Origin: Branchiostoma floridae
Lineage: Eukaryota; Chordata; Leptocardii; Amphioxiformes; Branchiostomatidae
DNA length: 64,000 bases
Reading direction: 5' to 3'
Assembly (NCBI RefSeq): GCF_000003815.2
Contig: NC_049995.1
Coordinates: 18,765,401-18,829,400 of the forward strand
In this document: in pieces, positions 55,992-64,000 of the stretch
Numbering within the stretch: the stretch's first letter is position 1
Layout of the letters: each line of letters opens with the position of its first letter
The notes under the pieces: generated by a model
The model's input: the letters and a program-made list of their open reading frames with translations, nothing else
Told to the model about the DNA's origin: nothing
The model's database searches: none
Position numbers and translations under genes: made by a program

Positions 55992-58959
55992 ATGGCAGGT
56001 CCGGTCAGAGAACGAGTCACAGCTGCCGACAGGCGCCATTTTGATTTTGTCCAAACACTGCTCCGTATTTCTGATGAGCTAACAGAAGAGGAAACAAAAA
56101 ACGTGAAGTTGTTCTGCCGACATCTGATCCCCAGAGGACATGCGGAACAACTCAGGCGGGCGGTAGACGTTTTCAACAAGCTGATAGACCTGGACAAAAT
56201 CGACCAGGAAAATCTCGACTTTATTGAAGAGATCTTAGAAAGAATTGGACGGCAGGACCTGATTCAAAATGTTCTGCGCCAGTTCCAGCCGCCTGACCGA
56301 GAGATTCCGGAAAATCCCGAACTCCAGCCGCCTGGCCGAGAGATTCCGGAAAATCCCGAACTCCAGCCGCCTGGCCGAGAGGTTCCGGAAAATCCCGAAC
56401 TCCAGCCACCTGACCGAGAGATTCCGGAGAATCCCGAACTCCAGCCAGGGACAAGACAAGAGGGGGAAAATGCAGAAGGTGAGTGACATGCGGAAATCAC
56501 CTAAAACAAATCAAAGATATCTCTACAATCTATCTTGCACTTTCTTCGTCCCAAAATTACCTTTTCATAAAAGATATTGTTCACCATTTTCAAATCTGTA
56601 GAGCCCTTTATGTAGATTTATATTTCATTGGGCATAAACACATCATTAACTGATTGTTGCAGGAAACGCCTACTTGGTTGTGCACGGTGAAGTGCGCATG
56701 ATCCAGGAAAATCTCGATCGTCTGAGAAACCGCCTAGCAACGTTATCTGGGACCAGAAGGTCACAGGTCAAGTTCAGAGGTTACAAGAAGCACAAGAGCA
56801 TCCTGGTGCACTTCTCCATACCGCGGGAGAACACGGCGGTGCTGAGGCACATGGCGGATCACTCCGACCCGAGACTTGTCTACATGGGCGTCAAGTCACT
56901 GCAGATCGACGCTGAAGTTCCGATCAAGGTTCAAGAGGGGGCGCCGTTGTGCGGTAAGTTGACTACTTTAAGTAATCTATTTGTCAATATTAGACTTGTG
57001 CGCGTCCATCACAGAATATGTATCTTAATTTGAGTTTAGATATCCTCTTGAAGTAGTTCCATCAAAGACTAGAGATATTAAAAAGAGAAACAAATATGTT
57101 TTCTTGTGAAAAGTCAGCAGTCGGTTTTATTCCAGTACTTTCCGAATCTACAATATGACTAAACTTGGCAGTATCTGCAAGTTAGACATGTAACTAAAGA
57201 ACATCTGTACTGGGACTAGCAGGTCGTGTACGTAATGTCATATCAAACCCTTTTGTTCATTTTGTCATATATATTTTACTAATGTGTTCCAGATATCAAA
57301 AGACAACTGCCCGTCGATGACATCGAGGTGGGATGCAGTACCCGGACCAAACACCAGAGGGCGCCCCAGAGCTGGACCCGCCTGTCTGCCCTGAACCTGT
57401 TCTCGGACGCCCTGCCGCTCCATCTGCAGGCAGCCGCGAGTCTGGAGTACCAGGGTTTCTCCTACAGCCTGGTCCGGGCTCTGGTGCAGAAGGACCGGCT
57501 CAGAGAACACCAGATGAGGCAGGCCATCCAGAACCTCAGGAACGCAGAGGTGGATTCCAACACGCTCCGTCAGAAGGCAGAGGTGGACTCCAACACGCTC
57601 CGTCAGAAGGCAGAGGTGGATTCCAACACGATCATGACTTTGCGCTCAAAGCTCAACATCGCAGAGAACAGGTTGAAGGAGGCTCTTGAGACGATCACAG
57701 TTCTTGAAGAAAAGCTGCAGCAGGCTCAAGAATACGCAGAGAAAGCCGCCAAGCAGGTGTCATCCCACGTGACGGAGTACAGGGGAGAGAAGCCACCTGG
57801 AGGCTGGACACAGGGGTACAGGGGAGAGAAGCCGCCTGGAGGCTGGCCACAGGAGTACAGGGGAGGGAAGCCACCTGGACACTGGTCGGCACAGGTCGAG
57901 AAGGCTGATTCAGCTACACAGACACACCTAACGGATCCTGTTGGTACTACATGGATATCTGGAGGTGTGGGTGACAAGGTTGGAACAGACCCGACTGTAA
58001 AGGAAGAAGACGGGAAAACTCCAAGACAAGACTCTGGCAGTGGGAGCAATGGAAAAGAGGATGTTCTCGGTACAAAAGCACATGAGCAAGAGCACCACAC
58101 AGTGGGGACAAAGGTAGCAGCAGCTGGCCGTACTGGGGACATGGAACAGCGTGTCATCGCTTTTGGTGGGAGGGGATCAGAACCTGGAAAGTTTCGGTTC
58201 CCACGTGGTGTTTTGGTGTCGCCTAGCAACGAGATATTTGTCGGTGATAGACTCAACAGGCGAGTCCAATTCCACAACACGAAGGGGGTTTACCTGCGAT
58301 ACTTCCCAACAGTTGTACCGGGTACTGAGGATAAGGACATGAAGCCGCATGATGTTTGTATGGACGGTAACGGCACGCTGTGGGTAGTGGGGCAGGGAGA
58401 GACAGCTGACCATGTTGTACAGTACAGCACGGACGGGACCGCCATAGCGGGGTTTGACTTGGAGAAGAGCCATAATTACCGTGGTATAGCAGTGAACATG
58501 CGCACTAGCCACATCCTGGTGACTGATCCAGACCAAGGTGAAGTTCATGTGTTCCATCCGGACGGCTCCCTGGTGCGGACAGTCCGCCATCCACGGGGTG
58601 AGATGACACGCCCACGGTACATCACGGTGGACGGGGAAGGGAACATTCTTGTGACGGACTGGGACAAACACTGTTTCTACGTGTATGACGAGTCCGGGAA
58701 GTTCCTGTTCCAGTTCGGAGATGAGGACAGTGGTGAAGGTCAGCTGAAACGGCCTACAGGCATCTGCACAGACAGCTGGGGGCATATCCTCGTGGCGGAC
58801 TATGGGAACGAGAGGGTTCAGATCTTCACACGTCACGGCGAGTATGTCCGTACCGTCCGTACTGGGTTTAACCCGGAAGGCCTGGCTGTGGGACCGGAAG
58901 GGCAGCTGGTTGTGACCAGTTATTTGAACGACATTGTGACTATTTATCCCAGCTATTAG
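55992..58959 (+). CDS. DTN-8: DED / TRADD-N-like / coiled-coil / NHL protein (814 aa)
   Basis: Coding exons 55992-56478, 56663-56953 and 57293-58959, phase 1 throughout. The DED has RQDL. The tail has four 13-residue PP(D/G)RE(I/V)PENPELQ units. Exon 2 is 291 bases, four codons shorter at its start than in the paralogues, and ends PLCG instead of PLYG. Exon 3 has two full 11-residue units plus a terminal unit, three 13-residue repeats with one changed to YRGGKPPGHW, a linker and an intact propeller ending IYPSY. In the propeller one usual glycine turn is changed (FGDEDSGEGQL) and blade 3 has FHPDGS in place of FRPDGS. Frame is intact. Confidence 0.85.
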
Positions 58960-60560
58960 TCAAGCAGCACTTTGGAGAAGGCTTTATTTTGTTTCAACAC
59001 AAATGAATGAACTTTCAATTTTCTCAAACCAGTCCTTTTGCCTACTTTGTGAACGGGTGGATGGGGAGGGGTACGCTACAGGCTTCCAATGGCCTTTGAC
59101 CTTTTTTCAATATCAGACAGACGGAAGGTCACGTGTTTTGAACATTTAAGCCTTCAGTTATCCTGAACAGATCAGAGAACATGTCGAAAAATTCAAATCC
59201 ATCTTCATAACGTTTAGAACGAATCATTACATTCCCTGGACGAGAGTTGTTTTTTCCATTCCGCCCAAATTAGATTTTTGATCAACGTCACTTGATCATG
59301 GATTGTTCACAATCTGACGATAAACGCTCAACGCCGCTCAAACCACTCAAAGCTTTCTTTCCGCTTGTTCAAAAGAATTTGACATATTCCATCCTTTAGG
59401 TAAATTCAATTTAAGTACATTCTAGGAGAAGATAACCCTTACATTGTACAAATATAGGTAAATACACAAAGAAATGTTAAGGGCGTCTTACTAATAGTAG
59501 GAGTCATACGTTAAACTAAAAATGTTGATTTATTCATATGTGTACCTTGGTTTATGCATTTGTACTTAATTTCTAATGTACTTCCATGCTCATAATACAT
59601 TTTGATATAATTTAATACTTTAATGCATTTTAATGTTTATTTAACATCCATGCAACAGTTGGTGAATCTTTAAATGATAATTGTCTGGAACCAATCTTGA
59701 CATGTCGGGTTGGTTACAGATTTAGCAGCAGCAGACGAAGATACTAACAGAAAAAAGGATTGATTAATGAATGCTTTTTAAATAGCTTTTCATACTCAAG
59801 CCTTCAAGGGTCTTCCATCGCCATGGATTCCTTAATCGTTAAAAAGACGGATTGAAGATTAGGAAGGTGGCAGCTTCGTCACAGACTGTGATGACGTCAT
59901 GACTTAACCGATGATAACGAGTATCCAAACAGCGGCTTGCCGATGATGGTACAGGACACGTGACATGTTTCACCGGTAACATCACCATGTATTATCAGCT
60001 GAACAATTAGATACAACATATAAGTCTCTGCACCATCTCTAACGATCACACATTAACACGTCTTTGGTATCAGCGGTTAAATTTCTTGGGAATTGAATTG
60101 AAATTGATACTTTACGATGTCGTATTCAGTTTTTCACCAATAAAAGCTCTGCTTTCTTTGCATGAAATGATCAAAGTTCTTTATGGTCTAACTTATGAAA
60201 CTGAGAACCAACCATGATTTCGGTCCCTGTGTAACACCCGGCAAAAAGACGCGGCCAAATGAAAACCATTGATAGACATAGAATATCTCACAAGGACTAC
60301 ATGATGGAGCTGAATGCTATTAAACTGAATGAACTGAATGTTCTATAGAAATAAACAACGAGATTCTGCAATACCATCGCGGACTGGGCTTCAAATAAGG
60401 ACCAACGAGGTTCTTAAAAGAATGTGCATATCAACTGCCTTATCTAATTCGTGTTGGAACAAATCGGCCTTGTCGTTACATTGTAGAACATCCTTGTGAC
60501 GACAAAGTTTAACGAACAAATTGTCTGAATGTTGGTTCTGTTATAATCATAGTTCCACCA
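58960..60560 (+). repeat. 3' flank block type I (after DTN-8)
   Basis: Highly similar to the flanks after DTN-2 and DTN-3 (ggatggggaggggtacgctacagg, ttgatcatggattgttcac, catgcaacagttggtgaatc). AATAAA at 60139-60144. No coding sequence. Confidence 0.6.
60139..60144 (+). terminator. candidate polyadenylation signal, DTN-8
   Basis: AATAAA in the conserved context tcaccaataaaagctc, about 1.18 kb after the stop. Confidence 0.45.
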
Positions 60561-61055
60561 TTTAATCTACAAGCAGATGTTGGAAAGAAATATTTGGGCC
60601 CTTAGTTTATGTCGAGATGCAACTTCACACTAGCGGATACTGCTGATACTACAGGAATTTTACAAATCACATGTTAAGGTGACGCCCATTCAGTATCAAT
60701 GGAAACGCTAGCTTATTGTATCCCGAACTATTTTCGTCACTAGCAGATCAAACCCCGCTATGCAATCAGATATCAGAGGTCGGGACCAAAGTCCAACGGA
60801 TACAGAGTTCGCTACAAACCTGCCAGGTTCAAGAGACGCTTATTCCTGCAGTACCAGCAGTATCCGCTAGGTGCGCAGCTGCACCAACCATCCCGACATC
60901 ACCCAGCCATGATCAAAGTCTAGCGGGTACTGAGTTTGTTTCCACCTGCCAACTGTATTTCAGTCCCGAGACAGGAGATAGTTGAGGAAGTCTGTCATAC
61001 AGAATCAGACACCGGTTACGTCTTAAGGAGTTTGTCGTACCGTTACGTCACACAG
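60561..61055 (+). promoter_or_regulatory. upstream arms and non-coding first exon of DTN-9 (end at 61055)
   Basis: Degenerate sense arm at 60605-60658 (ACTAGCGGATACTGC), antisense arm at 60848-60925 (GTACCAGCAGTATCCGC, TAGGTGCGCAGCTGCAC), then the first-exon block with donor CACACAG|GTGAGT at 61055|61056. Confidence 0.5.
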
Positions 61056-61693
61056 GTGAGTTTTTAAACCTTTTTCACTACAGGTGAGAAACGTTTGACG
61101 TGGCAAACAAGCCAGGCAGCCATTTTAGGTCAACGACCTGAGAATACTTATCCTTTATTTTGAGAATTTTGTTCCTCTTTATGTGGTGAAAGTTTAGATA
61201 AAAGGGGAACAGAGAAAGTTTCATGAATTCGTTTATTTACAAAGGCTGATGGTGAACCTGACAGAAAGTTACCGCATAAAAGTCTTCTAAGCTACTTTGA
61301 ATGTGAAGGTGGGACTACAGTTTTATGGTATTAACAGTTGCACTTAAGATGTCTTATATTACTGTGAATAGAATAATGATCATGTAACTATCTTAATGTC
61401 GCAAGGACCTATCAGTGTCCTGATCTCTGCTGGATGATTGTTGGACAGAACAAACTCTCCGGAGTCGGTGAGCTGACCTTCGAGACGAACTCTTGTCGAT
61501 TTTTGGGCGGTGGAAATGGGGACAAAGTCTGTGGTTCAGTCAGGACAGCCAGTACACAGTTGGGCAAGTTCACAAGATGTCGGAAGCCGTCAATGCGGGG
61601 AGATGTGAACTAATTTTGCTATCGCAAACCTGTAATAAACAATGCCGTATTACCCTGTAGATATTTCTAATTTGCTATTGGGTCATTTTTCAG
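61056..61693 (+). other. 5' intron of DTN-9 (shortest, module deleted)
   Basis: Only about 640 bases. At 61425-61460 ctgatctctgctggatgattgttgg shows the regulatory module with its CACGTCCGCGTGACGTG core precisely removed, and no TGACGTCA follows. Bases from about 61480 are unlike the other introns. Confidence 0.5.
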
Positions 61694-61694
61694 G

Positions 61695-64000
61695 ATGGCA
61701 GGCCCGGCGAGGGAAATTGAAAGGTTCACAGATGAAGACAGACGACATTTTGAGTTCGTGCGACCTCTGATTCACATATCTGATTCCCTCACCAAAAAGG
61801 AAACGGATGATTTGAAAATATACTGCGCGCACGTGATTCCGAAAGGCATGATAAAAGGTCTAAAACGAGCAGTTGACATTTTTATAAAACTGAAAGAAAT
61901 AGGAAAGATCAACCAAGAGAACCTGGACTTTATTGAGGAGGTTTTGGAAATGATCGGACGACGTGATTTGGCTCGGAACGTTCTGCGGTCAGCCCAACAA
62001 CCTGACCGAGCGGTTCCGGAAAATCCCGAACTCCAGCCGGAAATACCCGAGCCCCAGCCGGATAATCCCGAGCCTCAACCGGGACCAAGTCAAGAAGAAG
62101 CGAGGGCAGAAGGTAAGCAAAAATTAAGTATCATTGTTTACTCAAACTTAGTATAACATATCTAAAGTAACTGCTAGGCACAAAATTCTTAAAATCGGGC
62201 TGTATAGAGTTTCCGATTCCGTGTATTTTTTCTGTTTTATTCAAATTAGTATTTAAGACCGAAGAAGGGACTATGAAAACATACTAATGATGATTCTTTT
62301 CGCAAGTCTTCTATCCCTAGCCTGCAATATATGAAACTTAACCTTGTGAAAATATCTTAATATTTCCAGAACCTGCCACGTCCAACATCTACACAGTGGT
62401 GCACGGCCACAGCAGCATGACCCAGGAGACGGTAGATCGTCACAGACAGAACATAGCATCCGCCTGTAACACCAGAAGGTCACAGGTCAAGTTCAGAGGT
62501 TACAAGAAGCACAAGAGCATCCTGGTGCACTTCTCCATACCGCGGGAGAACACGGCGGTGCTGAGGCACATGGCGGATCACTCCGACCCGAGACTTGTCT
62601 ACATGGGCATCAAATCACTGCAGATCGACGCTGAAGTTCCCATCAAAGTCCAAAAGGAGGCGCCGCTGTACGGTGAGTCGACTTCTTTTGGTACTTTCTT
62701 TGGCAATTCAAGACTTTTGCAGGTCAATAAAAAAAATGAATTTTAATGAAAGTTTCAATTTTCTCTTGCATTCTTGCCATCAAATATCATAAGAACGAAT
62801 GTTTCCTTGTGAAAAATTAGCAGTCGATTTTGTTCCAGTATTTTCCGAGCATCTATGACTGAACTGCTCGTAGTTGCATGGTAGACATGTAAATAGATAT
62901 CATTATTTCTAATGTACTTGGACAAGCAGGTCGTGTACATGATGCAATATTTAACCCTATGTTTCATGATGTCAAATATCTTTCATTATTGTGTTTCAGA
63001 TATCAAGAGGCAACTGCCTGTTGATGACATCGAGGTGGGATGCAGTACCCGGACCAAACACCGGAGGGCGCCCCAGAGCTGGACCCGCCTGTCTGCACTG
63101 AACCTGTTCTCGGACGCCCTGCCGCTCCATCTGCAGGCAGCCGCGAGTCTGGAGTACCAGGGCTTCTCCTACAGCCTGGTCCGGGCTCTGGTGCAGAAGG
63201 ACCGGCTCAGAGAACACCAGATGAGGCAGGCCATCCAGAACCTCAGGAACGCAGAGGTGGATTCCAACACGCTCCGTCAGAAGGCAGACGTGGATTCCAA
63301 CACGCTCCGTCAGAAGGCAGAGGTGGATTCCAACACGCTCCGTCAGAAGGCAGAGGTGGATTCCAACACGCTCCGTCAGAAGGCAGAGGTGGATTCCAAC
63401 ACGCTCCGTCAGAAGGCAGAGGTTGATTCCAACACGCTCCGTCAGAAGGCAGAGGTGGATTCCAACAGGATCATGACTTTGCGCTCCAAGCTCAACATCG
63501 CAGAGAACAGGCTGAAGGAGGCTCTTCAGACGATCTCAGTTCTTGACAAAAAGCTGCAGCAGGCTCAAGAATATGCAGAGAAAGCCGCCAAGCAGGTGAC
63601 ATCCCACGTGACGGAGTACAGGGGAGAGAAGCCACCTGGTGGCTGGTCACAGGAGTACAGGGGAGAGAAGCCGCCTGGAGGCTGGCTACAGGAGTACAGG
63701 GGAGAGAAGCCTCCTGGAGGCTGGCCACAGGAGTACAGGGGAGAGAAGCCGCCTGGAGGCTGGCCACAGGAGTACGGGGGAGAGAAGCCTCCTGGAGGCT
63801 GGCCACAGGAGTACCGGGGGAGAGAAGCCCGCCTGGAGGCTGGGCCACAGGAGTACAGGGGAGAGAAGCCCCCCTGGGAGGCTGGCCACCGGGAGTACCA
63901 GGGGGAAGAGAAGCCGCCCTTCAAGGCTGGGCTACCGGGAAGTACATGGGGAAAAAAACCCGCCTGGAAGCTTGGTCCGGAACCAGGTCCAAAAAGGGCA
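61695..64000 (+). CDS. DTN-9: DED / TRADD-N-like / coiled-coil protein, 3' end outside window
   Basis: Coding exons 61695-62112 (donor gtaagc), 62370-62672 and 63000 onward, phase 1. DED is of the DTN-4 subtype (DEDRRHFEFV, KLKEIGKINQENLDF) with RxDL as RRDL. Exon 2 shares EPATSNIYTVVHGHSSM-type sequence with DTN-4. Exon 3 has the longest coiled coil of the array, six full 11-residue units (63256-63450) plus a terminal unit, then at least six EYRGEKPPGGW repeats. From about 63815 extra bases appear at G and C runs and the frame breaks repeatedly; this looks like poor base calling at a contig end rather than mutation. The linker and NHL propeller are expected beyond the window. Confidence 0.75.
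63253..63465 (+). repeat. 33-bp coding minisatellite in DTN-9 exon 3
   Basis: Six full units and one partial unit of gcagaggtggattccaacac + gctccgtcagaag, nearly identical at DNA level, encoding AEVDSNTLRQK. Full-unit counts elsewhere: DTN-1 two, DTN-2 two, DTN-3 one, DTN-4 three, DTN-5 four, DTN-7 two, DTN-8 two. Confidence 0.9.
63612..63940 (+). repeat. 39-bp coding minisatellite in DTN-9 exon 3
   Basis: Units of gagtacaggggagagaagcc + gcctggaggctggccacag (EYRGEKPPGGWPQ), at least six and followed by badly called ones. Unit counts elsewhere: DTN-1 four, DTN-2 three, DTN-3 three, DTN-4 six, DTN-5 four, DTN-7 five, DTN-8 three. Confidence 0.85.

Noticed and set aside
1-64000. tRNA, rRNA or other structured RNA genes
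   Set aside because: No cloverleaf-like arms with A/B boxes or rRNA-like sequence were recognised by eye; a covariance-model scan would be decisive and was not possible.

Overview
The window is eukaryotic draft-assembly DNA. It has GT-AG introns, AATAAA signals, abundant non-coding DNA, four runs of N (36510-36509+100, 40754-40853, 43977-44301, 50758-51019) and decaying sequence in the last ~200 bases. A lineage-specific tandem expansion of death-fold/NHL genes, together with CR1/Jockey-type LINEs, a mariner relic and several MITE-like elements, suggests a cephalochordate (Branchiostoma). That assignment is inference from gene style, not a database result.

Nearly everything is organised around one gene family, called DTN here: Death-effector domain, TRADD-N-like domain, NHL propeller. 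There are seven copies with coding exons complete enough to trace, one remnant, and one running off the right edge. The standard gene has a non-coding first exon ending in CACACAG|GTGAG, a 0.6-4.6 kb 5' intron, and three coding exons. Coding exon 1 encodes a death effector domain (RxDL motif present) plus a Pro/Glu-rich repeat tail. Coding exon 2 encodes a ~100-residue domain that I tentatively compare with the TRADD N-terminal fold. Coding exon 3 encodes a coiled coil built from 11-residue repeats, a 13-residue repeat (EYRGEKPPGGWPQ), an acidic linker and a six-bladed NHL beta-propeller. All coding introns are phase 1, so each internal exon is a symmetric cassette.

Layout: DTN-1 (+, 1412-4464); MITE 5240-6199; DTN-2 (+, 8307-11200); DTN-3 (+, 15057-16923, frameshifted, old reading frame to 18248); MITE 19649-20628; an orphan first exon/promoter near 21378; DTN-4 (-, 23193-27282, two NHL propellers in tandem); a divergent promoter region 28229-28872; DTN-5 (+, 30253-32633, NHL deleted); DTN-6 remnant (+, 35019-35390); palindromic repeats 35680-37450; DTN-7 (+, 42021-46391), which carries an extra death-domain exon and has two LINEs in its 5' intron; MITE 47692-48645; a G-rich terminal-inverted-repeat element 48948-51221; DTN-8 (+, 55992-58959) with a mariner relic and a 148-bp satellite in its 5' intron; DTN-9 (+, 61695 to beyond 64000).

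The genes probably encode cytoplasmic death-fold adaptors or sensors: DED (and in DTN-7 also DD) for homotypic signalling, coiled coil for oligomerisation, NHL propeller for ligand, protein or RNA recognition. The most notable features are the DED+DD+TRADD-N-like+NHL architecture of DTN-7, the doubled propeller of DTN-4, minisatellite-driven length variation inside coding exons, extreme nucleotide conservation of some exon segments (suggesting gene conversion), and inverted repeats near the promoters that match part of the coding linker and could form hairpin RNA.
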